Below, piece after piece: positions 1 to 8,615 of a stretch of DNA of 64,000 nt. The DNA is from Saprospiraceae bacterium. Its GTDB lineage: Bacteria; Bacteroidota; Bacteroidia; Chitinophagales; Saprospiraceae. The notes beneath the pieces are model-generated. The model was not told the origin of the DNA and did not search any database. It saw only the letters and a program-made list of their open reading frames with translations. Numbering within the stretch: position 1 is the first letter of the stretch; each line of letters starts with the position of its first letter. The stretch is taken from contig JADKCC010000057.1 of the NCBI GenBank assembly GCA_016714785.1, positions 62,001 to 126,000 of the forward strand. Direction: 5' to 3'. Both the position numbers and the translations under genes were made by a program.

Positions 1-2122
1 AAGGTTCTTTGATTTTAATATCAGTACCCAATCTTTGCAAATATGCAATTAGTGCCACAATCTCTTTGTTCTCTAGGTTTTCTTGAGTGATCTTGTCTTT
101 AGCCAAACTTTCAGTTATCTTTTTAGCTTGTACCTTTAAGTCTTCAACTGCTTTATCCGCAAATCCATCAGGATATGGTGTGCCTAAAGATTGTAATACC
201 TTAATTTTAGATGCAGTATAATTGGTATTCAGATCATTTTTATGCAACCATGGGTATGGAGGCATAATAGAACCCGGTGCCATAGAAGTTGGGTCCATCA
301 TGTGATTGTAATGCCAGCTGTCAGGGTATTTTGCTCCAACTCTATGTAAATCTGGACCTGTACGTTTACTTCCCCACAAGAACGGTCTATCATAAATGAA
401 TTCACCAGATTTGGAGTATTCACCATATCTTTCAGTTTCTGATCTAAACGGTCTTACCATCTGTGAGTGACAATTCACACAACCTTCTCTGATGTAAAGG
501 TCACGTCCTTCTAGTTCTAGTGGTGTATAAGGTTTAACAGATGCAATCTTCGGCACATTATTATCGATCATCATCATTGGTATTATTTCTACCAATCCGC
601 CTATCAACACTAAAACAGCACTCACTATCAACATTTGGATAGGTTTTCTTTCTATCCATTTGTGCCAATATTCATTATTGTGTGCTTCATAAGCTACCAA
701 TGCTGGTGCTGAAGCTTCTTGGTTGGCTATGAGTTTACCACTTTGGATTGTCTTCACAAGGTTATAAATCATTACAATAACTCCACTAAAATAAATAGTA
801 CCACCAATGGCTCTGATAATATACATTGGTAAGATCTGAGTAACTGTTTCGAGGAAGTTTCCATACTGAAGGAATCCGTCTGGTGTAAACTGTTTCCACA
901 TCAAAGATTGTGTCCATCCAGCCCAATAAAGAGGAATAGCATAAAATAAAATACCTAAAGTTCCTATCCAGAAGTGGGTATTAGCCAATTTAATCGAATA
1001 CAACTTAGTACCAAATATACGTGGCAACAACCAGTATAACATACCAAATGTCAACATACCATTCCAACCTAAAGCTCCAATGTGCACGTGACCTACGGTC
1101 CAGTCAGTATAGTGAGTGATTGCATTCAATGATTTGACAGATAAAAGAGGACCCTCCAAAGTAGCCATACCATAGGCCGTAACAGCTACAACAAAAAACT
1201 TAAGAATAGGATCTGTTCTTACTTTGTCCCAAACACCTCTCAACGTCAATAGACCATTTAACATACCACCCCAAGACGGTGCGATCAACATAATGGAGAA
1301 TACTGTACCCAATGATTGGGCCCAGTCAGGCAATGATGTATATAATAAATGGTGAGGTCCAGCCCAAATATATATAAATATCAATGCCCAAAAGTGGATA
1401 ATTGATAATTTATATGAATACACAGGTCTATTGGCTGCTTTCGGCATAAAATAATACATCAATCCTAAATATGGTGTCGTAAGGAAAAATGCTACTGCAT
1501 TGTGACCATACCACCACTGAATCAAGGCATCTTGTACACCTGCAAAAGCATAAATACCATGACCCAAGCTTACAGGTATTTGTATATTATTGAATACGTG
1601 GAGCACAGTAACAGTAATCCAAGTAGCGATATAAAACCATATTGCCACATAAAGGTGTTGTTCTCTTCTTTTCAGAATAGTACCAAACATGTTAATACCA
1701 AAAATGATCCAAACAACTGCAATTGCAAGGTCAATTGGCCAGATTAATTCTGCATATTCGTGACTACTTGTAAATCCTAATGGAAGAGTTACTGCTGCTG
1801 ATAATATAATCAATTGCCAGCCCCAAAAGTGAAGATTGGAGAGTAAATCACTGAACATCCTTGTTTTCAATAGGCGTTGCAATGAATAATAAACTCCTGT
1901 AAAGATACCATTACCTACGAATGCGAAAATTACCGCATTGGTATGCAAAGGTCTGATCCTTCCGTAAGTAGTCTCAGCTAAGCCGAGATTCATCACTGGA
2001 AAGGCCAGTTGAAGAGCAGCAAGAATACCTACTAACATACCTATCACCCCAAATATAATGGATGCATAAGCAAAGTTCCGTACGATCTTGTTGTCATAAC
2101 TAAATGTTTCTAAATTTGCCAT
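1..2122 (-). CDS. ccoNO: cbb3-type cytochrome c oxidase, fused CcoN-CcoO subunits (partial, 3' end off left edge)
   Basis: Terminal oxidase of the inner membrane: it reduces O2 to water with electrons from c-type cytochromes and pumps protons, usually at low oxygen. The protein starts MANLETFSYD and is open to the window edge (about 707 codons visible). The first ~480 residues are the polytopic CcoN haem-copper subunit; YGHNAVAF (~205), the GPHHLLYT CuB histidine pair (~257) and GHVHIG are visible. After a further membrane segment comes CcoO, with a haem c motif CVNCH (Cys548, Cys551, His552) followed by SQMVRPFRSE. Fusion of the two subunits in one chain is the usual Bacteroidota arrangement. 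CcoS lies just upstream on the same strand; ccoQ/ccoP would be expected beyond the left edge. Identity is firm. Confidence 0.95.
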   Translation of the reverse strand, partial: MANLETFSYDNKIVRNFAYASIIFGVIGMLVGILAALQLAFPVMNLGLAETTYGRIRPLHTNAVIFAFVGNGIFTGVYYSLQRLLKTRMFSDLLSNLHFWGWQLIILSAAVTLPLGFTSSHEYAELIWPIDLAIAVVWIIFGINMFGTILKRREQHLYVAIWFYIATWITVTVLHVFNNIQIPVSLGHGIYAFAGVQDALIQWWYGHNAVAFFLTTPYLGLMYYFMPKAANRPVYSYKLSIIHFWALIFIYIWAGPHHLLYTSLPDWAQSLGTVFSIMLIAPSWGGMLNGLLTLRGVWDKVRTDPILKFFVVAVTAYGMATLEGPLLSVKSLNAITHYTDWTVGHVHIGALGWNGMLTFGMLYWLLPRIFGTKLYSIKLANTHFWIGTLGILFYAIPLYWAGWTQSLMWKQFTPDGFLQYGNFLETVTQILPMYIIRAIGGTIYFSGVIVMIYNLVKTIQSGKLIANQEASAPALVAYEAHNNEYWHKWIERKPIQMLIVSAVLVLIGGLVEIIPMMMIDNNVPKIASVKPYTPLELEGRDLYIREGCVNCHSQMVRPFRSETERYGEYSKSGEFIYDRPFLWGSKRTGPDLHRVGAKYPDSWHYNHMMDPTSMAPGSIMPPYPWLHKNDLNTNYTASKIKVLQSLGTPYPDGFADKAVEDLKVQAKKITESLAKDKITQENLENKEIVALIAYLQRLGTDIKIKEP

Positions 2123-2143
2123 AAGTCAGATTTTAAAATATAA

Positions 2144-2311
2144 TTAATTGGTTTTATCGTTATTGTTTATCATATCATCATCTAATAAGATTCTCACTCC
2201 TGGAGTATATTCATCATCATACTGACCATCTCTCACAGCCCAAAAAAAAGCTGCTAAAAATCCAAGTGCAACGACCAGACTAATGATAATTAAATAGAGG
2301 ATAATATTCAT
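2144..2311 (-). CDS. ccoS: cbb3-type cytochrome oxidase assembly protein CcoS
   Basis: A 55-residue protein, MNIILYLIIISLVVALGFLA followed by a tryptophan-containing segment and an acidic tail (DGQYDDEYTPGVRILLDDD). One N-terminal membrane helix followed by a DGQYDD-like motif is the CcoS signature; CcoS helps deliver haem b and CuB into the CcoN subunit. It sits 21 bp upstream of the fused ccoNO gene on the same strand, so the two are probably co-transcribed. Upstream, the minus strand reads TACTTTGC (near 2329-2337), a one-base-short version of the Bacteroidota -7 box. Too short for most automatic callers but well supported by sequence and neighbour. Confidence 0.9.
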   Translation of the reverse strand: MNIILYLIIISLVVALGFLAAFFWAVRDGQYDDEYTPGVRILLDDDMINNNDKTN

Positions 2312-2647
2312 TTTTTACGAATTTGAGTGCAAAGTAGAAAGGAGTTAATCTAAAAAATATGATATTTATCACTATTGATGGTGATTTTTATTGGACCCTT
2401 CAAAATTTTATATAAAAAATTGACTATCATTATTTTATGTATATTTGTTTATTAAAAATTACCAAAAATATTCTAAAAAATATTTTATAACTTTTCAAAC
2501 TTTTACATTACTATGATAAAACAACTGATATCAGTCACAACTAATTTCTATAAAATTGATTATTAATAAGGCAAATATAGAAAGTATTTTAAATATAATA
2601 TATTAATTTGATACTGGTTTGATCAAAGTTTAATTCTTCTAATTTTA
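2312..2647. other. AT-rich divergent intergenic region
   Basis: Between the minus-strand cbb3 genes and the plus-strand hydrolase. It should hold both divergent promoters. No ORF, RNA gene or clear repeat was seen; a very A+T-rich stretch runs from about 2400 to 2620. Confidence 0.5.
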
Positions 2648-3421
2648 ATGACTCCACAACTCAATTATAAAATTCTTGGGCAAGGCTCGCCAATAATTAT
2701 TCTTCATGGTTTATTCGGTATGTTAGACAATTGGATGAATATGGCCAAAAGACTGGAGGCGGAAGGATATATTGTAATACTGGTAGATCAAAGAGACCAT
2801 GGTAGATCACCACATACAGATGAATTTTCTTACGCCTTGCTGGCTGAAGATCTATTTCACTTTATGGATGAAAACTGGATTCATAACTCAATCCTTATTG
2901 GTCATAGCATGGGAGGTAAAACTAGCCTTCAGTTTGTGTCAGAACACGAGTCAATGATCTCCAAGCTTTTGGTCATAGATATTGGCTTAAAAAAATACAC
3001 AGGTGGTCATCAAGATGTATTTGATGCTCTTTTTGCTATTGATATTAAAAATGTTCAAAATAGAGACGAAGTACAATCCATTTTGATGAAAAAATTGAAT
3101 GATTTAGGGACGGTATTATTTTTGATGAAAAATCTTACACGCAACAAAGTAGGTGGTTTTGAGTGGAAAATGAATTTACCCCTATTATATCAAAAATATC
3201 AAAATATTTTGTCTAATATTAGTTTTTCACACTCTTGTGAGACTGAAACTTTATTTATAAGAGGCGATAGGTCCAACTATATTTTGGACGATGACTGGTC
3301 TCAGATAACAGAAATACTTCCTAATGCCCAGCTTAAAACTATTACTGATGCGGGTCATTGGGTTCATGTAGATCAACCTGATGAACTTTTTAATACAATT
3401 ATTGATTTTATAAGAACATAA
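2648..3421 (+). CDS. alpha/beta-fold hydrolase (YbfF-like esterase type)
   Basis: A 257-residue soluble hydrolase. It shows the oxyanion region HGLFG (20-24), the loop VDQRDHGRSPH, the nucleophile elbow GHSMGG with Ser87, and the C-terminal catalytic histidine in DAGHWVHVDQPDEL (~240). This motif set (HGLFGM.DNW ... DQRDHG.S) matches the YbfF/acyl-ester hydrolase group; the natural substrate cannot be read from sequence. There is no signal peptide, so it is probably cytoplasmic. It stands 41 bp upstream of the S41 protease gene in the same direction and may be co-transcribed with it. Confidence 0.85.
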   Translation: MTPQLNYKILGQGSPIIILHGLFGMLDNWMNMAKRLEAEGYIVILVDQRDHGRSPHTDEFSYALLAEDLFHFMDENWIHNSILIGHSMGGKTSLQFVSEHESMISKLLVIDIGLKKYTGGHQDVFDALFAIDIKNVQNRDEVQSILMKKLNDLGTVLFLMKNLTRNKVGGFEWKMNLPLLYQKYQNILSNISFSHSCETETLFIRGDRSNYILDDDWSQITEILPNAQLKTITDAGHWVHVDQPDELFNTIIDFIRT

Positions 3422-3462
3422 AAGTCTAAACTTACCTTACTCATATATATATATTACAGAAA

Positions 3463-5097
3463 ATGACCAAAAAAGTAAAAATTCTTATCATATCTGTTGC
3501 AATGCTTTCGGGAATAGCAGCTGTCACCGTACACAATGATAAACTATTTGAAATAAGCAAAAACTTAGAAATATTCATTAGTGTCTATAAAGAGTTGAAT
3601 ACAAATTTTGCGGACGACCTAGATCCATCTACATTAATGCGCACAGCCATAGACGCAATGACTCATTCTTTGGATCCTTATACTAATTTTGTCTCAGAAT
3701 CTCAGGTGGAGAGTTATTGGATCAATGAAGATGAAAAATATCAAGGTATTGGTGCCAAGGTTAGTAAAATAGAAAACAAATTGCGAGTGATAGAGCCTTA
3801 TGAAGGTGGACCAGCTCTAAAGGCAGGCATTAAAGCCGGTGATGAAATCATTTCTGTAGATGGTATCAATATAGAAGGTAAAAAGCTAGAGGAAATTAAC
3901 GCCATCCTTAGAGGTATTCCAGGTACTACTGTAAAGTTAGGTATCAAACAGTCAGGAAAAGATATTACGGAAGATAAAACACTCACAAGAGGCGAAGTAA
4001 ATATACCTAATGTGCCTTACTCAGGTTTTGTCTCTGATGATGTGGGATATATTTCCCTAACAGTCTTTACACAAAATGCTGGCGCCAATATAACCAAAGC
4101 ACTCAAAGATCTTAAGGCTCAAAATCCTAATATGGCTGGAGTTATTTTGGACCTAAGACAAAATGGTGGTGGTTTGCTACACGAAGCCGTAAATATTTGC
4201 AATATTTTCATACCAAATGGAGAAATAGTCGTAACTACAAAATCTAAAGTAAAGGAGCGTGACCAAACTTTTAAGACATTGGCTCCACCTACTGATTTAG
4301 ATATTCCACTGGCTATTTTAATAGATAAAAGGTCAGCATCAGCATCAGAGATAGTTTCAGGTGTTATACAGGATTTGGACAGAGGCGTACTAATCGGTCA
4401 ACGGTCATTTGGTAAAGGTCTAGTACAAAACACAAAAGACTTGCCTTACAATGCTAGATTAAAATTGACGACATCTAAGTATTACATACCTAGTGGTCGC
4501 TGCATCCAAGGTGTAGCGTATGAAAATGGTGAGCCTAAAGACATCCCAGATAGTCAAAGATCAAAATTCAAGACTAAAAATGGAAGAATCGTAATGGATG
4601 GCGGCGGCGTAGCTCCAGATATCAAACTGCCTGGCAAGAACATTTTGCCAGTAACCCAAGCATTGCTCGATCAATACGTAATCTTTGAGTATGCCAACAA
4701 ATATTGTCAAGGTAAGGATAGCATTTCTAAGGTTGGTATTTTTCAGTTTACCGATTATAATGACTTTCTGACGTTTGTAAAAAACCGCAATTTCAAATAT
4801 GAATCTGAAGCCGAAAAGCATCTCTTAAAAGCTAAAGAAGCATTAGAAAAAACCAATGATAAAGAGTTGGGTAGTGAAATTGCCAAACTTCAGCAAAAAA
4901 TAATATTGTCAAAAGCTGAAGAGTTACAAATGGCAAAAGAACAAATCATTGATGAGATAGAAAAAGAGATTATTACAAGATATTATTTTCAAAAAGGTAA
5001 GGTACAGCAAACTTTAGACGATGATGCTGAAGTAAAGGAAGCCATTTCTGTACTTAAAGACACTAATAAATATAAAAAATTGCTTTTAGGCAAATAA
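3463..5097 (+). CDS. S41 family C-terminal processing peptidase (CtpA/Prc type)
   Basis: A 544-residue serine protease with an N-terminal membrane anchor or signal (KILIISVAMLSGIAAV), so it acts in the periplasm. A PDZ domain spans about 90-165 (VIEPYEGGPALKAGIKAGDEI). The catalytic core follows: DLRQNGGG (230-237), the serine in RSASASEI (nucleophile among Ser291-295) and the lysine base in GKGLVQ (Lys318). The last ~130 residues are Lys/Glu-rich and likely helical. Family members cleave C-terminal regions of envelope proteins; the target here is unknown. tsaB follows 10 bp downstream. Confidence 0.92.
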   Translation: MTKKVKILIISVAMLSGIAAVTVHNDKLFEISKNLEIFISVYKELNTNFADDLDPSTLMRTAIDAMTHSLDPYTNFVSESQVESYWINEDEKYQGIGAKVSKIENKLRVIEPYEGGPALKAGIKAGDEIISVDGINIEGKKLEEINAILRGIPGTTVKLGIKQSGKDITEDKTLTRGEVNIPNVPYSGFVSDDVGYISLTVFTQNAGANITKALKDLKAQNPNMAGVILDLRQNGGGLLHEAVNICNIFIPNGEIVVTTKSKVKERDQTFKTLAPPTDLDIPLAILIDKRSASASEIVSGVIQDLDRGVLIGQRSFGKGLVQNTKDLPYNARLKLTTSKYYIPSGRCIQGVAYENGEPKDIPDSQRSKFKTKNGRIVMDGGGVAPDIKLPGKNILPVTQALLDQYVIFEYANKYCQGKDSISKVGIFQFTDYNDFLTFVKNRNFKYESEAEKHLLKAKEALEKTNDKELGSEIAKLQQKIILSKAEELQMAKEQIIDEIEKEIITRYYFQKGKVQQTLDDDAEVKEAISVLKDTNKYKKLLLGK

Positions 5098-5107
5098 AAT
5101 CAAAAGT

Positions 5108-5788
5108 ATGCCTTTGATTCTACAGATTGAGACATCTACAGAGATTTGCTCAGTGGCCCTTAGTAAAAATGGTCAATTGCTCTATTCTGTGGAATCTGAT
5201 GATCCTAATAGTCATACAGAAAAGTTAACCTTGCTCATACAGACATGTATGGCTCAGACTGGTTATAGTTTTAAACAATTAGATGCCATCGCACTCAGTG
5301 ATGGCCCTGGATCCTATACTTCATTGAGAATAGGTGCCGCTACTGCAAAAGGTATTTGTTATGCTATGGATATTCCCTTGCTCACTTTTAATAGTCTTAC
5401 AATCCTTGCAAATGGAATAGACACACTATTAATAGGTAGTGATGATATCATATTACCAATGATTGATGCTCGACGTATGGAAGTCTATACCGCAGTGTAT
5501 GACAAACAACTGAAGCAGCTTGAAGAAATTCAACCTTTAATATTAGATACGCAGTCATTTACAAACTATACTCAAATCAAGCACCTGTGTGGTAATGGAG
5601 CAGAAAAATTTATTACAAACTTTCCTGACGATCGGCTAAAATTGCACTTCCAAAGAACTTCTGCTACATTTATGACAGCACTTTCTTTTCAATCATTTCA
5701 AAATAAGGTGTTTTCTGATGTGGCTTACTTTACACCTGAATATTATAAAGGCCCTAATATCACAAAATCTACAAAAAAAATATTCTAG
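5108..5788 (+). CDS. tsaB: tRNA threonylcarbamoyladenosine biosynthesis protein TsaB
   Basis: The 226-residue protein begins with the ASKHA-fold signature LILQIETSTEICSVAL and contains LSDGPGSYTSLRIGAATAKG, both diagnostic of TsaB. TsaB is the non-catalytic partner of TsaD; with TsaE they transfer threonylcarbamoyl to A37 of ANN-decoding tRNAs. The other pathway enzyme present in this window is the Sua5/TsaC protein at 7019, about 1.2 kb downstream; TsaD and TsaE are not here. Probably co-transcribed with the upstream protease. Length is normal for the family. Confidence 0.93.
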   Translation: MPLILQIETSTEICSVALSKNGQLLYSVESDDPNSHTEKLTLLIQTCMAQTGYSFKQLDAIALSDGPGSYTSLRIGAATAKGICYAMDIPLLTFNSLTILANGIDTLLIGSDDIILPMIDARRMEVYTAVYDKQLKQLEEIQPLILDTQSFTNYTQIKHLCGNGAEKFITNFPDDRLKLHFQRTSATFMTALSFQSFQNKVFSDVAYFTPEYYKGPNITKSTKKIF

Positions 5789-5857
5789 TTTTCAGAACAT
5801 TATTAGCACAATTATAGTTAATTATACATTGACATTATTGTCATATAAAAAATAATT

Positions 5858-5865
5858 TAAATTTG
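5858..5865 (+). promoter_or_regulatory. Bacteroidota-type promoter (-7 box) of the first ArsR-like gene
   Basis: TAAATTTG matches TAnnTTTG exactly. A TTG at 5838-5840 lies 20 bp upstream, as expected for the -33 element. This places the transcript start near 5872 and gives a leader of about 70 nt. Confidence 0.6.
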
Positions 5866-5941
5866 TAGTCTCACAAAATATGAATTGGCAAGGTTATTGA
5901 ATTATCCTACATGAATTCCGTGAACTAACAAATCATTTCGC

Positions 5942-6280
5942 ATGAGAAATAAGAAGAACGAAACCGTTACGTTAAAAAAGGGAGGCAAGGAAGTACAGCT
6001 TGATTATGCAGACCTTAGAAAGGCAGTTTTAGTATTGAGAGCAGTCAACCACAAACTCCGCCAAAGAATCATCGATCTTTTAGAAGATGGTGAGACCATG
6101 ACAGTCACTGATATTTATATCAAACTGAGACTGGAACAGTCAGTAGCTTCACAGCATCTTGCTATCTTGAGGAGAGCAGGTGTAGTAGCCACTGATAGGC
6201 AAGGTAAATTTATATACTACTCTTTAGACAAAGAGAGATTAGGTCAAATTTCTACCTTGGTAGAAGACCTAACTAGTTAA
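5942..6280 (+). CDS. ArsR/SmtB-like winged-helix transcriptional regulator, cysteine-free (copy 1)
   Basis: A 112-residue winged-helix protein. The HTH is seen in VNHKLRQRIIDLLEDGETMT, the recognition helix in LEQSVASQHLAILRRAGVV and the wing in RQGKFIYYSLD. This is the ArsR fold, but the protein has no cysteine at all, so the classical thiol metal-sensor site is absent and the signal is unknown. It has a clear own promoter at 5858. A paralog follows at 6493; the two share the LEQS(V/I)(A/T)SQHL.ILR.(A/S)GV core. The position between tsaB and tsaC may be chance. Confidence 0.85.
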   Translation: MRNKKNETVTLKKGGKEVQLDYADLRKAVLVLRAVNHKLRQRIIDLLEDGETMTVTDIYIKLRLEQSVASQHLAILRRAGVVATDRQGKFIYYSLDKERLGQISTLVEDLTS

Positions 6281-6492
6281 TAAGTTACTTTCAGTCAACT
6301 ATTATTAATTAATGATCATCAACAATTTATGATGTAAATTTTTTACCTTTTATCATCGTTTTGAGTGTATTTTAAGTCCTGAGACACTTTTTTTATTATA
6401 AATTAAATATTTTTTATATATTTTCTTTGTCATATTAAAATATCTCATCATATTTGTGCCAAGGTCTTAAAAACAAAAATAAGGAACACAAA

Positions 6493-6801
6493 ATGAGAGG
6501 TACAAAAGTCACTTTTGAAACCGGCAAATTAAATTATTCGTCGGAGTTGATGAGAGCGTTAGCTCACCCATTAAGATTAAAGATTTTGGAATTTATTGAT
6601 GAACACAAATCCATCAATGTTAACAAAATTTATAGTAATCTTGATCTAGAACAAAGTATTACATCGCAACATCTGAAAATACTCAGAATGTCTGGTGTAC
6701 TTACGGTAGAAGTTACCGGAAAATTTCACATCTATCAAATCAATTATGATGTGGTCAACAAAGCAAGTTTTGCAGTCAATAGATTTGTAGGCAAAGCATA
6801 A
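6493..6801 (+). CDS. ArsR/SmtB-like winged-helix transcriptional regulator, cysteine-free (copy 2)
   Basis: A 102-residue paralog of the preceding regulator: ALAHPLRLKILEFIDEH (helices 2-3), LEQSITSQHLKILRMSGVL (recognition helix) and GKFHIYQINYD (wing). It also lacks cysteine. An in-frame TTG lies at 6454, but it falls inside a probable -7 box (CATATTTG, 6449-6456, with TTTG at 6426), so the ATG at 6493 is preferred. The intergenic gap of 212 bp and the following terminator indicate a separate transcript. The regulated gene is not evident. Confidence 0.83.
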   Translation: MRGTKVTFETGKLNYSSELMRALAHPLRLKILEFIDEHKSINVNKIYSNLDLEQSITSQHLKILRMSGVLTVEVTGKFHIYQINYDVVNKASFAVNRFVGKA

Positions 6802-6832
6802 GTAAGCACAAGCTTTCAACCAAAAATAAATC

Positions 6833-6867
6833 AGCAGTCGTAATTTTCGGATTACGCCTGCTTTTTT
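6833..6867 (+). terminator. Rho-independent terminator after the second ArsR-like gene
   Basis: GCAG-T-CGTAA pairs with TTACG-C-CTGC around a short loop and is followed by TTTTTT. It sits 32 bp past the stop codon. Confidence 0.75.
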
Positions 6868-7004
6868 AGTTTCCCATCCTATAGATAAACCCAATATTTT
6901 AGTAAGACATCGCTCGAAGCTATGCCAACTAGTTTATATTTAAAAATTACTTAATGTATATCATCTTTTTTATGTGATTATTAGGTTGATAAATGGAAAG
7001 TAAG

Positions 7005-7012
7005 TATTTTTG
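7005..7012 (+). promoter_or_regulatory. Bacteroidota-type promoter (-7 box) of tsaC
   Basis: TATTTTTG fits TAnnTTTG exactly, with TTG at 6986-6988 19 bp upstream. An in-frame TTG at 7010 overlaps this box, so translation should begin at the ATG at 7019 on an almost leaderless message. Confidence 0.6.
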
Positions 7013-7018
7013 TGCTGT

Positions 7019-7987
7019 ATGACAGACACAGGATTTATAGGACAAAATATTGATATTGCAGCGACTTTACTAAAAAAAGGGGAAGCTGTAGCTGTTCCCA
7101 CTGAAACAGTCTATGGGTTGGCAGCCAATGCACTGAATATCAAAGCAGTAGCTAAAGTATTTCAAATAAAGCAAAGACCTACTTTTGATCCATTGATCAT
7201 CCATCTTCCATCTTTTGATAAGGTAAATGAATATGTAGAAGAAATTCCTGACATATTTAAAACATTAGCAGATAAATTTACACCTGGCCCATTAACTTTT
7301 TTAATGAAAAAAAAGGCTAATATTCCAGACTTAGTTACGTCAGGATCACCTTACGTAGCTGTGAGAATACCAGCACACCCTGTTGTTAAAGCATTGCTTG
7401 AAAAAATAGACTTTCCTTTAGCAGCTCCTAGTGCCAATCCATTTGGTTACATCAGCCCCACCACCGCCCAACATGTAGCTGATCAATTGGGTAATAAAGT
7501 TTTTTATATTCTTGACGGCGGGCCATGTGATGTAGGTCTAGAAAGTACCATCATCGGTATGAATGATGCTGGAGAGATAGAAGTATTAAGGAAAGGTGGA
7601 CTTTCGGTAGAGAAAATAATTGAAGTAGTTGGCGAAGTTATCATAAGAGATACTTCAACTTCCAACCCAGATGCTCCAGGTATGTTGACCTCTCATTATG
7701 CGCCTAAAGTACCATTAGTACTAGGAAATATTCAAGCATTAGCATCTCAAAGTGATTACCAAAGGACAGGTATCATTGCTTTTAATCAGTTTGTCCCTAA
7801 TATACCCCATAAACATCAGATCGTGCTTTCACCCAATTCAAACTATGGTGATGCTGCTTTTCATCTTTTTGCTGGCATGAGATATTTGGATAGTTGTGAT
7901 ATTGACATAATATATGCTGAGTTAGTTCCAGAGCACGATTTAGGTATTGCCATCAATGACCGATTGAGGCGAGCAGCACACTGCTGA
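7019..7987 (+). CDS. tsaC: L-threonylcarbamoyladenylate synthase (Sua5/YrdC/TsaC)
   Basis: Makes threonylcarbamoyl-AMP from threonine, bicarbonate and ATP, the first step of t6A synthesis. The YrdC domain is clear: VAVPTETVYGLAANA, KQRPTFDPLIIHL, KFTPGPLTFLMKK, VAVRIPAHP, PLAAPSANPFGYISPT and GLESTIIG. After about residue 205 a second, Sua5-type C-terminal domain follows, introduced by PGMLTSHYAPK. At 322 residues this is the long Sua5 form rather than the ~190-residue TsaC form. It begins at ATG 7019 directly after the promoter box. Its pathway partner tsaB is upstream at 5108. Confidence 0.93.
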   Translation: MTDTGFIGQNIDIAATLLKKGEAVAVPTETVYGLAANALNIKAVAKVFQIKQRPTFDPLIIHLPSFDKVNEYVEEIPDIFKTLADKFTPGPLTFLMKKKANIPDLVTSGSPYVAVRIPAHPVVKALLEKIDFPLAAPSANPFGYISPTTAQHVADQLGNKVFYILDGGPCDVGLESTIIGMNDAGEIEVLRKGGLSVEKIIEVVGEVIIRDTSTSNPDAPGMLTSHYAPKVPLVLGNIQALASQSDYQRTGIIAFNQFVPNIPHKHQIVLSPNSNYGDAAFHLFAGMRYLDSCDIDIIYAELVPEHDLGIAINDRLRRAAHC

Positions 7988-8137
7988 CTGGATTTTCTTA
8001 TACAACTTTCGGTTTAAAGCGTTTAGTAAACTAATTCCATTTTGTCATATTTGAATAAAACAAGTTTTCTCACCACTCTGCGATTCGATAATCTCCGTTA
8101 AACTAACAACCAAAAATAACAGCTGACTTTTTCAGCA

Positions 8138-8425
8138 GCCCCTAAGTACCTTCGGATTTTAAATTGTCATTATTTTTAAAACGGTTATTTTTAAACTCTT
8201 AATAGTATAAAATTTTGCATCCAATTTACTACAGGTAAAAAAATTGCTCAGTGGGATCTAGTGGGAATGCAGTGGGAACTAGTGGGAACTCGGTGGGAAC
8301 TTAGTGGGAACTCGGTGGAAATGTGGTGGGAATGTGGTGGGATCAAGTACGGAGCATGTACGGAGCTGATACGGAGTAAGTACCGAGTAAGTACGGAGGA
8401 GCCGCCTAGCAAGGTAGGGGCTGTC
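8138..8425. repeat. Non-coding block bounded by inverted CAGCCCCTA...CCTT ends
   Basis: The left end reads CAGCCCCTAAGTACCTT (8138-8154) and the right end reads AAGGTAGGGGCTG (about 8413-8425), its inverted complement apart from a 4-base AGTA insertion. No ORF lies within. The CAGCCCC/GGGGCTGTCTC words resemble outer ends of some Bacteroidota insertion sequences, so these could be IS-end remnants; that is inference. Confidence 0.4.
8251..8398. repeat. Helically phased array of 14 short units (9 GTGGGA, 5 GTACGGAG)
   Basis: GTGGGA-type units start at 8251, 8261, 8272, 8282, 8293, 8304, 8315 (GTGGA), 8326 and 8337; GTACGGAG-type units follow at 8347, 8358, 8369 (ATACGGAG), 8380 (GTACCGAG) and 8391. 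Spacing is 10 or 11 bp throughout, close to one DNA helical turn. The 10-11 bp mix breaks reading frames and no ORF covers it, so it is not a coding repeat. Base composition is far richer in G than the surroundings. No known element was recognised. Confidence 0.85.
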
Positions 8426-8554
8426 TCGTCCTAAATAGCTACACAGGTTAATTTAACAAGCCTACAATAACTTTACACTATGCAAAAATAATCCTAAAAA
8501 ACTTTAAACAACAATTTCAATCAATTCATAATAAAAAATTTGTGAACCATTATG

Positions 8555-8605
8555 ACTTTGAGTTTTATTGGTAGTTTGTATTTTTGGCATTTCAGAGTGT
8601 ACTCA
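8555..8605 (-). repeat. Decayed right end of the GAGTCCACTC inverted-repeat element (copy 3)
   Basis: These 51 bases align without gaps to the right end of the copy at 12511-12651, with 39 of 51 identical, ending CAGAGTGTACTCA. The left end is not recognisable. As with copy 1, the end stops a few bases from the stop codon of a minus-strand gene (here at 8616). Confidence 0.6.
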
Positions 8606-8615
8606 ATGTTAGAAC

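Noticed and set aside
7988..8250. Small gene between tsaC and the repeat array
   Set aside because: Frames are broken by stops and no start-stop pair gives a protein-like sequence.
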